Assembly: GCF_021398735.1 (NCBI RefSeq)
Contig: NZ_CP090349.1
Location: 186,001 to 250,000 of the forward strand
From: Methylobacterium oryzae
Lineage (GTDB): Bacteria; Pseudomonadota; Alphaproteobacteria; Rhizobiales; Beijerinckiaceae
Length of the DNA: 64,000 bases
Direction of reading: 5' to 3'
Under the pieces are notes generated by a model, which saw only the letters and a list, made by a program, of their open reading frames with translations, was not told the DNA's origin and did not search any database. Positions within the stretch are counted from its first letter, which is position 1, and every line of letters begins with the position of its first letter. Positions 43,889 through 54,083 of this stretch are shown piece by piece. A program made the translations under genes and the position numbers.

Positions 43889-43919
43889 AAAGGGGTCCGG
43901 GCGAACCCGGAACCCCCTT
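43889..43919. terminator. Strong terminator hairpin after DUF3800
   Basis: AGGGGTCCGGG pairs with CCCGGAACCCCCT (one bulged A) around a CGAA tetraloop. An A-run before it (43882-43887) would act as a T-run on the minus strand. Confidence 0.75.
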
Positions 43920-43952
43920 GCCGACCGGGATATCCCCAATCCTAAGGACAAT

Positions 43953-44066
43953 ATGGGCCTCCTCGCCGCCGATGTCGATGCTCACGGTGACCGCAGCGTG
44001 CTGCTCTTGGCGATCGAGCCGAGCGTGGAGGACCTACTCCACCGTGCGCCACTTCACGGGCGGTAG
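43953..44066 (+). CDS. Possible 37-aa small protein
   Basis: AAGGA stands 6 nt before the ATG. The product (MGLLAADVDAHGDRSVLLLA, then IEPSVEDLLHR) has no family. It is a short but well-signalled ORF. The stretch from 44067 to 44414 shows no gene I can support. Confidence 0.35.
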   Translation: MGLLAADVDAHGDRSVLLLAIEPSVEDLLHRAPLHGR

Positions 44067-44414
44067 GGCCTCGCCGTCGCAGTCGCGCATTCCTAGCGTG
44101 GGCCGCTACTCTCGGACCTGACGCCGTGCACGAGGCTCGCCAGATAGATGGCGGATGCGATCACGGCGCAGGCCATGACGCCGAGGGCTTGAGCGGTTGG
44201 CAAGGTCATACCGGCGACCATGCCGTCCGGTTGTGGCGAGCATGTTGCCGGATATGGGCAGGGCATTCACGAGCTAGCGATATGGCGTGGTCAGCCCGTG
44301 AACAGATCGGGCGACGGGGCTGAGACGCAGGGCGGGCATGCGACCGAGCGCCGGATCTCTCCCACAATGTGACGTGTTCAAGCTCTGCCGCGCCCCGGCG
44401 GCCAGGAGTGTGCC

Positions 44415-44663
44415 GTGTACAATCCCTTCTTCTCGTCGCTGATGCTGGCCTTTGAGGCACAGCGGGTCATCGAGCTGCGGTTAGTTCGTCTGGCCTGGGG
44501 CGGCAGCGAGGGACTGGCTGAGGTACAGTCCATGGTGATTGAGAAGGTTCACGCCGCCGGCGAGGCGATGACGACACTGATGTTCGGCGGCTCGCCCGAA
44601 ACGGTCATCGCCCGCTATCGTGAGCACGTGGCTGCGAACACGAAGCGCCTCTCCGCTCCGTGA
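44415..44663 (+). CDS. Small conserved-type hypothetical protein, 82 aa
   Basis: GTG start (MYNPFFSSLMLAFEAQRVIE). It reads as a small soluble helical protein ending ETVIARYREHVAANTKRL. I recall similar proteins repeatedly in Methylobacterium genomes, without known function. Confidence 0.7.
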   Translation: MYNPFFSSLMLAFEAQRVIELRLVRLAWGGSEGLAEVQSMVIEKVHAAGEAMTTLMFGGSPETVIARYREHVAANTKRLSAP

Positions 44664-44711
44664 AGGCCGTGCGACTTCGCCATAGAAAACCTAGCTAGAA
44701 CGCTTCGCGCT

Positions 44712-45080
44712 CTAGCTGCCGCTACACTCGACCAAGCCACCAGACGTGCGCCAAGTGCCGCTGCCGCTGCCCTTCGCGGTCAGACTGCCGTCGATCGGCA
44801 CCTTGTTCGAGCCCTGGGTGATCGTGGCCTGCACAGTCCCACCAGCCGAGACACCGCCATCGATGTCGACCTCCTCTCCGGGGATCGAGGCGTCGCTGTC
44901 CTTGATCTGTACCTTGTAGCTCGTGCTGGCCGAGCAGGGTCCCTCGGCAGTGGTGGCCACGATGGTCCAGGAGCCGTCGAACTGGTTCGGTACCTGCACC
45001 TTCTTCGTCGCGGCACCCGCTGGAAGGAACGCGCCTGCCGTCAGGCCAGCCGCGAGGATCAAGGTAAGGGTACGTGCCAC
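44712..45080 (-). CDS. Exported hypothetical protein, 122 aa
   Basis: GTG start with CGGAG upstream. It has a signal peptide (ARTLTLILAAGLTAGAFLPAGA) and a mature beta-rich, lipocalin-like part (FDGSWTIVATTAEGPCSAST; VDIDGGVSAGGTVQATIT; GSGSGTWRTSGGLVECSGS). Two Cys may form a disulfide. No specific function is known. Confidence 0.7.
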   Translation of the reverse strand: MARTLTLILAAGLTAGAFLPAGAATKKVQVPNQFDGSWTIVATTAEGPCSASTSYKVQIKDSDASIPGEEVDIDGGVSAGGTVQATITQGSNKVPIDGSLTAKGSGSGTWRTSGGLVECSGS

Positions 45081-45437
45081 AGACTGCTCCGGAGATCGCG
45101 CCGCCGGAGACGGCTGCGCCACCGCAGAACGGATGTGTCGGCTCGATAGTTTCAGCGGCTGCGCAGACCCCTCTGCGGCTGAAAGCCAAGGTGCTTCGGC
45201 GGCTCTTCGGAGAGCGCCCCTTCCACGAGCAATTCGACCTTCGGCAATCTTCTGTTAACCATAACGGCCGAGGTAGCTATCAGCGACCGGCTGGGGGGCT
45301 GAGCGTCGGCAGAGCAGCACCGAGACCCGGATGTACGGTCTTGCGGTGCGGCCTCGTCGTCGCAGTCGCATCAAGCCCGCACCTGGAACACCAGGGCGGG
45401 CTTCTATCGTCATGTCAGGGGACGGGCCCTACTCACC

Positions 45438-45623
45438 TCAGGTGAGCGCCTGCGGATGCGGCGACGGCGTGCCGGTGTAGGTGCCCAGGATCATCACCCG
45501 GCCGTAACAGGCGAGGCAGCGCTTCAGCGCGGCAGAGTGGGCGACCGCGGCTTTGTTCAAGCTGACGGCTTGCCAGAACCCGTCGATCTTCACCTCGCAG
45601 GTAGGCGGCTCAGCCACCGGCAT
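45438..45623 (-). CDS. Small zinc-ribbon-like protein, shortened paralog
   Basis: A 61-aa protein matching the gene at 24125-24382: CEVKIDGFWQAVSLNKA corresponds to CEVRIDGTWQLVPLAEA, then KRCLACYGRV to KRCPTCHGQV, and the ends PSPHPQALT to PRSHPQPLD. The segment with the distal His/Cys ligands is missing, so the metal site is incomplete. It is probably a diverged or internally deleted copy. Confidence 0.55.
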   Translation of the reverse strand: MPVAEPPTCEVKIDGFWQAVSLNKAAVAHSAALKRCLACYGRVMILGTYTGTPSPHPQALT

Positions 45624-45634
45624 GCTCTACGCCG

Positions 45635-45814
45635 TTAGACCCGGACTTCTTCTGCGGACAGGCCGCCGGCCCGCAGGTGATCGGGGATGTCGCTGTGGTC
45701 GTAGTACCCGGCCTCGTGGGCCATAGCGTCGAGAGCGGAGATCGGATCGGACGCCGAGCCGGTCCAGAGGATTGCGCCCGTCGCGGCCTGACGGATCTGG
45801 AACACCTTCATCAT
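45635..45814 (-). CDS. Small hypothetical protein, 59 aa
   Basis: MMKVFQIRQAATGAILWTGS, then DPISALDAMAHEAGYYDHSD. It looks like a compact soluble protein. GAGGG lies 4-7 nt upstream of two adjacent ATGs; I take the first. Confidence 0.55.
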   Translation of the reverse strand: MMKVFQIRQAATGAILWTGSASDPISALDAMAHEAGYYDHSDIPDHLRAGGLSAEEVRV

Positions 45815-45957
45815 CGGACCCTCAAGCTTCGGCGTATGGTTAAGCGCCGTTGCTGCCGCCCGTTCCGAGGCGGCTTGCCGCACGAGAGTAAGCGGCGGTG
45901 CACACGATCCTCACGATCGCGTGGGCTGCCGCCAAAATCGCGCGCCATTGATCTAGG

Positions 45958-46311
45958 TTGCACGCAATCGATATGGATCATGATGCGGTCCGGCGAGGCA
46001 TCGAAGGGTCGCACGTGGATCGGCGCGTTTTTTCCAGAGCGGATGGTGATCGTGAGGGAGAGGGGCTTCCGGTCCCGACACCTGATGCCGTGACCGAGCT
46101 GATTGTCGCCTTGTCCATCTGCGCAACGTCACTCGACCAACTGGCGGATGAGGTGGTCCAGTGTGCTTCGCATTCGGACGATCCTATTGCGCGACACGAC
46201 CTGCTGACGGCCGCACGAGGCCAACGCATCCGGGTCCTTGAAGTGCAAGGCATGCTCGCTGTTCTGAGCGGCGCCTTCGTTAATCGATATGTCGCGGATA
46301 AGCAGCCGTGA
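45958..46311 (+). CDS. Hypothetical protein, start uncertain
   Basis: The C-terminal two thirds (VTELIVALSICATSLDQLAD, LEVQGMLAVLSGAFVNRY) look like a real helical protein. The N-terminal 40 residues are less convincing. No family is recognised. Confidence 0.45.
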   Translation: MHAIDMDHDAVRRGIEGSHVDRRVFSRADGDREGEGLPVPTPDAVTELIVALSICATSLDQLADEVVQCASHSDDPIARHDLLTAARGQRIRVLEVQGMLAVLSGAFVNRYVADKQP

Positions 46312-46381
46312 CGGACTGCGCTCGAAGGGTGGCTATAGCGGCGTCAGACGGGTGCTGTGTGCCTGTCTATGATGCCTGGTC

Positions 46382-46750
46382 TCAATGTAATCGCAGAGCC
46401 TGCAGCGCCCTACGCACCAGTCTTTCTCCACACGGCTTCGCAATGAAATGGGCGGCGTCAGGCAAAAGCGCCGCTTCCTCCCGAGTGCACCCTGAGCAGA
46501 CGATTATCTTCGTCTCCGGCCATCGCTTGCCAGCAGCATGGGCAAGATCACAGCCGTCCATCGCACCGGGCATGTTCACGTCGGTGTAGAGAAGGGCCAC
46601 ATCCGCATGCGCCTCCATGTGGTGGAGTGCGCCTTGAGCATGCTCTGCTTCGAGCACCTCAAAACCCATCACAGACAAAATGTCAGCCGTGACGAGACGG
46701 GTGAATTCGTCATCGTCGGCAAGCACGGCGAGGGGGCGCGATCCTGACAT
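46382..46750 (-). CDS. Single-domain response regulator (CheY-like)
   Basis: A 122-aa receiver domain only: acidic pocket ADDDE (residues 11-15), phospho-acceptor Asp in YTDVNMPGAMDG, Thr/Ser switch in VCSGC and Lys in IAKPCG. There is no output domain, so it acts through partners, typically a histidine kinase or phosphorelay. It stands alone in the accessory region. Confidence 0.9.
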   Translation of the reverse strand: MSGSRPLAVLADDDEFTRLVTADILSVMGFEVLEAEHAQGALHHMEAHADVALLYTDVNMPGAMDGCDLAHAAGKRWPETKIIVCSGCTREEAALLPDAAHFIAKPCGERLVRRALQALRLH

Positions 46751-46921
46751 AGATCGGGAATGCGCCCATTCGACGCGCGTTGCAGCTTAACCGCAGATTT
46801 ATTTGAGGCTGTCGCTGGGAACAGCGTCAGCGTCGTGAGCCCGGACATAGGCCGACACTGACGCCCCTTCTGAATTTTGTATGCGGCTTGGAATGCTGCG
46901 AAGGGCCATGCGTTATCAAGC

Positions 46922-47152
46922 ATGGCCATTCCCGATCGCTCCGCTCGCACCATTGCGACGCTGAAACAGCTCGCCCGAGAGCTCAACGTCCCGGTAGAGG
47001 CGTTCCTCCAAGCGCCAGCAGAGGGCGAGGCAGGAGACCTGCTGACCCTCGTGCGCCTTTGGTCCTCGATACCGGACACACAGGGGCGCCGCCGGGTCCT
47101 CAGCGTAGCGCGTCAGGAAGCGGAGCGGTTCGAGGGCAAGGAACGCGCCTGA
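46922..47152 (+). CDS. Short protein resembling the C-terminal part of an XRE regulator
   Basis: A 76-aa protein (TIATLKQLARELNVPVEAFL then LLTLVRLWSSIPDTQGRRRV). The first motif matches the last helix and following tail of XRE-type HTH repressors. The HTH itself is missing, so it is probably a remnant or an anti-repressor-like fragment. Confidence 0.5.
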   Translation: MAIPDRSARTIATLKQLARELNVPVEAFLQAPAEGEAGDLLTLVRLWSSIPDTQGRRRVLSVARQEAERFEGKERA

Positions 47153-47320
47153 TCCGTCCCATCCATGCTGGGCAACCCCGCTTCTGGCCACATGGTCTGA
47201 CGGCCACGCTTGCCGTAGCCCGTGGGATGGCTTCCAGTTTCGCACCCACCATGCTCCCCGACGCCGCCGCTGAATCGCCCCGGGATTTTCGGAGGCTCCA
47301 ACTCTTGAGAGACTGGAGCC

Positions 47321-48549
<1,229 letters not shown>

Positions 48550-48588
48550 GCCAAACCAAACGGCCTCCGGAAAACCCGGGGCGATTCA

Positions 48589-48821
48589 GTCCCAAGGCGC
48601 ACCGGCTAGGCTGGACGGCGCCTGAGCTGTTCGCGGTGCATCCGGAGCACGGCACCCTCCGCGTGGACTACTGCGGGGTCCTGATGGTGGTGAGCGAGCC
48701 TGCCCGCAGTGTCGAGGCGCAGCGGATCCTGTTCGAGCGGCTGACCGGCTACCGGAACAAGGTCGGCCAGGTCTGGGGCATTCCGATCTGGGAGTACGCC
48801 AAGAATGGCGCAGGCCGGTGA
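48589..48821 (+). pseudogene. 3' fragment of a mobile-element gene
   Basis: The frame is open from the IS end to a TGA at 48819-48821: RLGWTAPELFAVHPEHGTLR, then VDYCGVLMVVSEPARSVEAQ. The first part resembles a C-terminal segment seen in many Methylobacterium mobile-DNA genes (GW-x-LDLFGVHP type). I found no matching 5' part left of the IS, so the gene was cut and its other half lost. Confidence 0.6.
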
Positions 48822-48925
48822 GCTACCGACTTCTCGCGCAGATCGGCAGCACGGGCTCGCTGGTGGGCTTCACGATGCTGGTGACGATCCTTGCGGCCTG
48901 TGGGCTCGCGGGGCTGATGCCGTAG
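48818..48925 (+). CDS. 35-aa membrane microprotein overlapping the fragment
   Basis: The GTG overlaps the preceding stop (GTGA, 48818-48821). The product (SYRLLAQIGSTGSLVGFTML, then VTILAACGLAGLMP) has one hydrophobic segment. The overlap suggests translational coupling to the former upstream gene. Confidence 0.45.
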   Translation: MSYRLLAQIGSTGSLVGFTMLVTILAACGLAGLMP

Positions 48926-48958
48926 CGGAGCTGTTGGGGGACGGAAGAGCGACAGCCG

Positions 48959-49219
48959 TTAGTTCATCGCCTTAGGCCGATCGCCGACGAAGGGGCCGAT
49001 GCCAGTGGCCTCGACGGTCACGAGGAAGGCTGCGTGTGCATCCGCATCCGTAGCGAATGTGTCCTGCCACCGCGTACAGCCGGAGAAGTGGATTACCTCC
49101 ATCCGCCAGCGATCCTCCGTGCCGGCAAGGCGGTAGATCTCGACCTCTACCTCATGCCCATCGCGCGTGAAGACACCTGATAGGGGCGAACTCTCGAAGT
49201 CGCAGTCCTCGTCGTCCAT
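48959..49219 (-). CDS. Small hypothetical protein, 86 aa
   Basis: MDDEDCDFESSPLSGVFTRD, then VEVEIYRLAGTEDRWRMEVI and a C-terminal DAHAAFLVTVEATGIGPFV. It has a beta-rich style common among alphaproteobacterial small proteins. The function is unknown. The ATG at 49219 is chosen. Confidence 0.65.
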   Translation of the reverse strand: MDDEDCDFESSPLSGVFTRDGHEVEVEIYRLAGTEDRWRMEVIHFSGCTRWQDTFATDADAHAAFLVTVEATGIGPFVGDRPKAMN

Positions 49220-49396
49220 CCTGGTCGCTCCGTGCAGGCGAGCAGGCCGCTCGCTCGGTCTCATCCTGGGATGGATGCGTAGAGGATGCTCACACGATCC
49301 GGCAACTGAGGCTGGCCATCTAGGCATCCGGGCTGAGAAGAGTCGTAGGTCTACCTCGCTTCGAAAGCTTCGTCATCGTCTTCAACACATGCCAGC

Positions 49397-49594
49397 TCAG
49401 GCAGCGCGGATCTCATGACGGCTACAAAACTGGCCTTGCTCAGGCTTTGGATTATTTTTCACCCAGTACGCAAATTTAATATCTCTTCGGCATTCCTTAT
49501 CATTATAAACACCATTCGATGCCTCGGACAGCTTCGCATTCGCGGCATTGATTGACATTACCGCAATCGCAAATGCCAAAAAAATTGATCTCAT
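49397..49594 (-). CDS. Small exported protein, 65 aa
   Basis: Signal peptide MRSIFLAFAIAVMSINAANA followed by KLSEASNGVYNDKECRRDIK and YWVKNNPKPEQGQFCS, with two Cys. Base composition is AT-richer than the surroundings, which suggests transfer. Confidence 0.55.
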   Translation of the reverse strand: MRSIFLAFAIAVMSINAANAKLSEASNGVYNDKECRRDIKFAYWVKNNPKPEQGQFCSRHEIRAA

Positions 49595-49697
49595 AATAAA
49601 TACTCATCCACGCGCTGAATAGATGACAGTATCGCTAACCGCTATATATATCGTCATGGCTAGGATCAACAACGAAAGATACGCATGGAGCGAGTTA

Positions 49698-49928
49698 CTA
49701 TAGGCGATCCATGCAGTCTGGCTCACAAAAACGAACTGACCAAAGAGGGTGCTTCTGGTAGTCGTCGGCCTTTGCAGGCCTAAACTCATTCTGCCTCCGG
49801 ATCAGATCCCTCTCGACACTAAACGTCGGGTAATTGACTTCGAACGATATCGGCAGAACTCGAGCGGAAGAGGGAACCGCGCTGAGAGCTACAACGCTGA
49901 CCGCGACAGCGAAGGCCGTGAGTTTCAT
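49698..49928 (-). CDS. Small exported protein, 76 aa
   Basis: Signal peptide MKLTAFAVAVSVVALSAVPS, then ARVLPISFEVNYPTFSVERD and HPLWSVRFCEPDCMDRL with two Cys. It lies in an AT-richer stretch next to the other small exported gene on the same strand. Confidence 0.55.
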   Translation of the reverse strand: MKLTAFAVAVSVVALSAVPSSARVLPISFEVNYPTFSVERDLIRRQNEFRPAKADDYQKHPLWSVRFCEPDCMDRL

Positions 49929-50787
49929 GTCGATTTCATCCTTGCTCAGTTAATTGGTCAAATTCGAACCAATTATGCTTTTGTCTAGGCCGGTGCATTT
50001 GGCGGCGGCCTGATGATTGGATATCGCGCCTGGTCCGAGGATTAAGTGTGTAAAGACACCCTCGGCAAAATTCACACTCGTCGATCAGGCGTGTGGCGCA
50101 ACGACTGCCTGATCTTGATCCCGCTCAAAACCAAATGCGGCACGAGATATCGAATGGTCGCGTCGGTGAACCAGCCCATGCGAAGTTCCCAGACCTAAAA
50201 CCTGATGGATCAAGTAGAATAGCTATGCCGGGAAGCTGATAGGGCTTCAGCCCTCCTGCCTGTTTTCAGGAGCAGTAGCGCCGCCGCCTCGGATCAGAGC
50301 GCCACCAGCACATGGGGGCGGAAATCCGATCGCCTCAAGGCGACGGAGCTTCGGCCTGCACTTCGATCAATGGCGGTCGTTCAAACGAGATTGCGCCCCC
50401 TGCTGGTGCATCTCCCGTCATCTGTGTCTTTCAGCACTTCCATAAAACAGTTGATGCCGTACACGGATTTTGCCGGACATGGACGGCTTTGTCTTCGAGA
50501 CTTCACGGTATTTGCGAGAATGAAGCGAATGATCATCTTCTCCGTTGTGACCTTACTCGGTACATCATCCTTTGTGGCCCCTGCGCTCGCTTTTTGGGTG
50601 TAGCTTTCTGGCGCCGATAGACGCGGGCACGATAAGCGACGAGCGTACGCGACCCACGGCGGCTAATTCTGCCAACAATGCCCCGGCGCCCTCGCCGGGG
50701 TCAGCCACTTCAGCGGCCCTTGGCTGACAATACCTTGGTCGTCGTAGCCCGCGGCTCTCGCCGGGATGAGCGAGACGACGACATGGA
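49929..50787. other. Region without a confident gene
   Basis: Only short frames are seen. One (50520-50603, 27 codons) starts MKRMIIFSVVTLLGTSSFVA and looks like a bare signal or membrane peptide. I rate it weak. Confidence 0.4.
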
Positions 50788-51009
50788 TTAGCGACCGACG
50801 TTGCGATCCGAATGGCGCGCTGACCGCCTCGCCGCACGCAGCTTCACCAGCAACGCCTTGAAATCGATGATCTCCTGAGCGGGAACTTCCGGGACACGCC
50901 TACGTCCCCGAGTAAACTCAGGCGGGCATTCTATCCGTTTCTGCTGCTCTCGAAACCGGGCGATGTCCTCGGGATCAAACCGCTTGCGGATGCGCACAGC
51001 TCTCGCCAT
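50788..51009 (-). CDS. Small basic hypothetical protein, 73 aa
   Basis: MARAVRIRKRFDPEDIARFR, then PAQEIIDFKALLVKLRAARR, a very basic, helical protein. The start is uncertain (a GTG at 50997 is an alternative). Its 5' end overlaps the divergent exported gene by 20 bp, which lowers confidence. Confidence 0.4.
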   Translation of the reverse strand: MARAVRIRKRFDPEDIARFREQQKRIECPPEFTRGRRRVPEVPAQEIIDFKALLVKLRAARRSARHSDRNVGR

Positions 51010-51295
51010 CCTCGCTCTCATTGTCGCTGCCGGTAGTGCGGAGGCTGATGAATGCGAAGGAGTTATTAAGCTCCAGGGATACCTCACCCGAGCGCAATTC
51101 CAGTGTGGCTTGACTAAGAACGATCGCCTGACCGTGCCGCAAGCTGAAGAATGCGCAATTCGAATGAACGAGCGCAAGATGCAGCATATCCTCACTTCTG
51201 GGATGAGGATGTACGACAAGCAAGAGTCGGAATTCGGACGCGAAGCTACTTGCGCCGAGCCGTCGAAGCACTATCCAAGCATAATGGTCCGGTAG
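50990..51295 (+). CDS. Exported cysteine-containing protein, 101 aa
   Basis: Signal peptide MRTALAILALIVAAGSAEA followed by DECEGVIKLQGYLTRAQFQC and a Cys-containing tail (EECAIRMNERKM; EATCAEPSKHY). Four Cys may form two disulfides in the periplasm. No family is recognised. Confidence 0.65.
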   Translation: MRTALAILALIVAAGSAEADECEGVIKLQGYLTRAQFQCGLTKNDRLTVPQAEECAIRMNERKMQHILTSGMRMYDKQESEFGREATCAEPSKHYPSIMVR

Positions 51296-51346
51296 TCAGA
51301 CTTCCACATCTCTGAACACCACTGCGCTGGTTGATGTTAGGGACCG

Positions 51347-51400
51347 TCCGCCTTCGCCATCTGTCGCCCATGGCTCTGAACCACGTCGCGAAAGAGGTTC
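51347..51400 (-). repeat. 54-bp protein-like repeat, copy A
   Basis: This is one of three copies (with 52063-52116 and 52476-52529) of a sequence starting TCCGCCTTCGCCATCTG. On the minus strand it reads LFRDVVQSHGRQMAKA-like in a conserved frame. No host gene is intact around any copy. Confidence 0.65.
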
Positions 51401-51615
51401 CCGGCGGTCGAGGTCGTGACACGTCGAGCGGTTAAAACAGTATATTGCCGCGAAAGATGATTGCGATTACCGTTGTCATGCCAACCTACTTGTGCTCGAT
51501 CTGAGCAATATGCGTCCATAAGAGAGATAATTAGGCCGGATATGCGGTAAAACTTGGTATTTGCTTGTATTTATTATGCTCTAAAACTCTGCGCTCGTTC
51601 TATAGGAGGACACGC

Positions 51616-52026
51616 ATGTTAAGCAGGCGCATATTCACTGGATGCGCGATTTGCGCCGCCATCGGCTTGATGGCTGACGACGTGTCAGCACAGGCACCGA
51701 GCGGCATAAAGCGAGCGATTACTTCTCGGGTCGATGGTCCGATGGATGGCTACGAAACCCTACAGGTAGTGGTCGATCTTGAGCCGAACTTCGTCCTTGG
51801 TTGGCATACTCATCCCGGCACTGAGGCGGGCTACACGGTGGGCGGCGGCGGCGAGCTACGCGCGAAGGGTAAGGAGGCGCAGATGCTCAAGCCCGGCTCT
51901 TCCTGGGTAACCGCGGCTGAGACTCCGCACATGCTGCAGAACGGATCCGAGGCAACCAAGCTGTTCGTCACGTTCACAGTGCAGAAGGGGAAACCCCTGT
52001 CGTCACCGGCCCCAGCGCCAACATAG
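51616..52026 (+). CDS. Exported cupin-domain protein
   Basis: A 136-aa protein with an N-terminal signal (RIFTGCAICAAIGLMADDVSA) and one cupin barrel: LEPNFVLGWHTHPGTEAGY carries the HxH...E metal motif, and GSSWVTAAETPHMLQNGS the second motif with its His. It is probably a small periplasmic metal-dependent enzyme or sensor. AGGAGG precedes the ATG at 51616. Confidence 0.85.
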   Translation: MLSRRIFTGCAICAAIGLMADDVSAQAPSGIKRAITSRVDGPMDGYETLQVVVDLEPNFVLGWHTHPGTEAGYTVGGGGELRAKGKEAQMLKPGSSWVTAAETPHMLQNGSEATKLFVTFTVQKGKPLSSPAPAPT

Positions 52027-52062
52027 GCGCGCCCCTAGTAGATCGACGCCCATCAGGTTCAC

Positions 52063-52116
52063 TCCGCCTTCGCCATCTGGCGCCCGTGGCTTTGCACGAT
52101 GTCGCGGAAGAGGGCT
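52063..52116 (-). repeat. 54-bp protein-like repeat, copy B
   Basis: It shares about four fifths of positions with copy A, including the TCCGCCTTCGCCATCTG start and a GTCGCG-AAGAGG end. It lies 37 bp after the cupin gene. Confidence 0.65.
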
Positions 52117-52183
52117 GCCGTCTCGACAGCGCCGGGCCAAGGCCTATCCTGCTTTAAGATCCTGACGGCTCTGGGAGGTCTCG

Positions 52184-52387
52184 ATGGCTGATGAACAGAA
52201 CGGTGCCAAACCCCCTTCTATGGAAGAGGTCACTGTCCGCGAGAACGCCAGCAAGACACGACTTATCGAAGACGGAGGCCCGTCTGAGCAGTCGCACGTC
52301 GCAGACGCCGCGAGTGACGATCAGGCGGCCGACACCGTTCCCGAGGCGGAGGAGCCTGGCCTCGTCAACTCGGTAAGGGGGATGTAG
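52184..52387 (+). CDS. Small acidic hypothetical protein, 67 aa
   Basis: A hydrophilic, probably disordered acidic protein (MADEQNGAKPPSMEEVTVRE; ASDDQAADTVPEAEEPG). GGGAGG lies 8 nt before the ATG. No family is recognised. Confidence 0.55.
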   Translation: MADEQNGAKPPSMEEVTVRENASKTRLIEDGGPSEQSHVADAASDDQAADTVPEAEEPGLVNSVRGM

Positions 52388-52475
52388 GCGTTCAGCCCCC
52401 GCTCAGCCGGAGCCATCGTCCGCCCCCGACTGAGCACCACGACCTTGAACAGGTTGCCAGCGGCTGAGGCCCATT

Positions 52476-52529
52476 CCGCTTTTGCCATCTGCCGACCGTG
52501 GTTCTGAACCACGTCGCCGAAGAGATGAC
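52476..52529 (-). repeat. 54-bp protein-like repeat, copy C
   Basis: Third copy. The same minus-strand frame continues downstream into a degenerate fourth unit (NLFKVVVLSRGRTMAPAE, about 52400-52470), suggesting a decayed repeat-protein gene. Confidence 0.65.
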
Positions 52530-52553
52530 AAATGGAGTCGGATACCTGGGCTC

Positions 52554-54083
52554 TCACTGACAAGCCACGAGACCGCTGACAGCCTTCGCGGCGTCCGCGA
52601 GATCTGCCGGGTCGAGCTTCTGTCCGTTTATCGAGCCAGGAGTGATCGTCACCCCGTTGCTCTCAAGGAACGAGGCTAGGATCGCTCCCTTGATGGCGAA
52701 GTTGATATTTTGCGGGAAATCGCCGGACGCAATCGCGACCTTGAGGACGTTCAACTTCGACTGAACGACGCCTGCGACGTTGCCGAAGTTGTCGAGCACA
52801 GGGCCACCGGAGTTGCCGGACTGAACGGGCGCGGAGATCTGGTAAAAGCGCGAGTCGTCGTTCACTCCCGCCAGCGCAGTGACATTGCCGAGCGTGAAGT
52901 TGCCCGTGTTGGCGAGCATGTCGAGGTGCGGATAACCGAAGGTAGCGATGCCTTCACCGAGCCGAGCGCCGAGCCGCACGGGAGCGAATTTGTGCCCATC
53001 TGCGCCGATGACCTGAACCAAGGCCATGTCGTTGGCGGCATCGGTGGCCTTCACACTCGCCTTCCGGATCTGACCGTCCGGCGTCTTCACAACGACCTCC
53101 TTGCAGGTGTCGATGACGTGGTTGTTCGTGATGAACCGCCCCTGCCCGTCGACGAAGAAGCCGCTGCCTGTCGAGATCTTATCCTCCGGCTTGGCCTGCG
53201 CGACCGGCGGCGGTGCGATGAGGCTCGGTGCGGGCGCGAGCGGCTTTGGAGTTGGTGGGATCGCCGCAGGATCCGGCCGGCTCACCGGTACGACGGCTGG
53301 AGCCGCAGCGGCGCTCGCCGGCGCCTCCTCCAGGAAGCCAGGCGGCTCTACGAAGGGCCTCCCGTTCATCACCGAGCCAAGCGACGCCGACATCAGCACG
53401 GCAATGCGCTCGCCGTTCACGACGCCGTTGGCGTTGTTCCAGAACGCCACGAAGCCGAGGATACCTGACCCATCCTGATGATAGCGCAGATATTTATCCT
53501 CACCTGAAGCCGTCGTCGCCGAGATGACAAACCAGCCGTCCTTTAGTACGGAATAATGGACGAACGTACCGTCCATTTTCATCTTGTTCAGCGTGTCTGC
53601 ATAAACAAAATCGGCGGTGATGTCGGCGAAATAGTTATAGAGAACGCGGAAACGACCTTGTGAGTCTCGGTAGGAGAGACCATTTTTATTTTGATAGGGT
53701 CGCAGACCCATACCCTGCGGGATCCAGATCGGGCGCCCGCGTGTCGGATGGCCGATCTGGCGGAACTCCCACATGTTGAACATGGGCCGCGCTGCAGCCA
53801 GCAACCTATCCGAGGTCACCCGATCCAAGCTGCCCGATGGCGTGAGACCGTTCGCGATCTGAAAGTCGCGGGTCGCGTTGAAGGTATGCAGGGTGAAGCG
53901 CTCAGTCGGCACGGCGTTCTGATAGCCTGCCCCTATCAGCATGGTCTGAGCGATAACTCGCTCTCGCAGGTCGTAGCGCGAATTGAAGAAGTCCTCGGCG
54001 GGGTAGTAGGCAGGCGGCTTCGGCGCAGCGACGGCCGGAGAGACTGACAGAGCCAAGGCCAGCAAGGCCGATCCGCACCGCAT
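52554..54083 (-). CDS. Exported trypsin-like serine protease with N-terminal PG-binding-like domain
   Basis: A 509-aa protein: signal peptide (RCGSALLALALSVSPAVA), a peptidoglycan-binding-like helical region (about 20-110; FQIANGLTPSGSLDRVT), a middle domain, a Pro/Ala linker (PPTPKPLAPAPSLIAPPP), then a chymotrypsin-fold protease with His322 (TNNHVID), Asp352 (ANDMALV) and Ser425 (SGNSGGPV). The triad is complete and the fold HtrA-like, but there is no PDZ domain. It is probably periplasmic and may be tethered to the wall. The ATG at 54083 is chosen because it opens the signal peptide. Confidence 0.88.
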   Translation of the reverse strand: MRCGSALLALALSVSPAVAAPKPPAYYPAEDFFNSRYDLRERVIAQTMLIGAGYQNAVPTERFTLHTFNATRDFQIANGLTPSGSLDRVTSDRLLAAARPMFNMWEFRQIGHPTRGRPIWIPQGMGLRPYQNKNGLSYRDSQGRFRVLYNYFADITADFVYADTLNKMKMDGTFVHYSVLKDGWFVISATTASGEDKYLRYHQDGSGILGFVAFWNNANGVVNGERIAVLMSASLGSVMNGRPFVEPPGFLEEAPASAAAAPAVVPVSRPDPAAIPPTPKPLAPAPSLIAPPPVAQAKPEDKISTGSGFFVDGQGRFITNNHVIDTCKEVVVKTPDGQIRKASVKATDAANDMALVQVIGADGHKFAPVRLGARLGEGIATFGYPHLDMLANTGNFTLGNVTALAGVNDDSRFYQISAPVQSGNSGGPVLDNFGNVAGVVQSKLNVLKVAIASGDFPQNINFAIKGAILASFLESNGVTITPGSINGQKLDPADLADAAKAVSGLVACQ

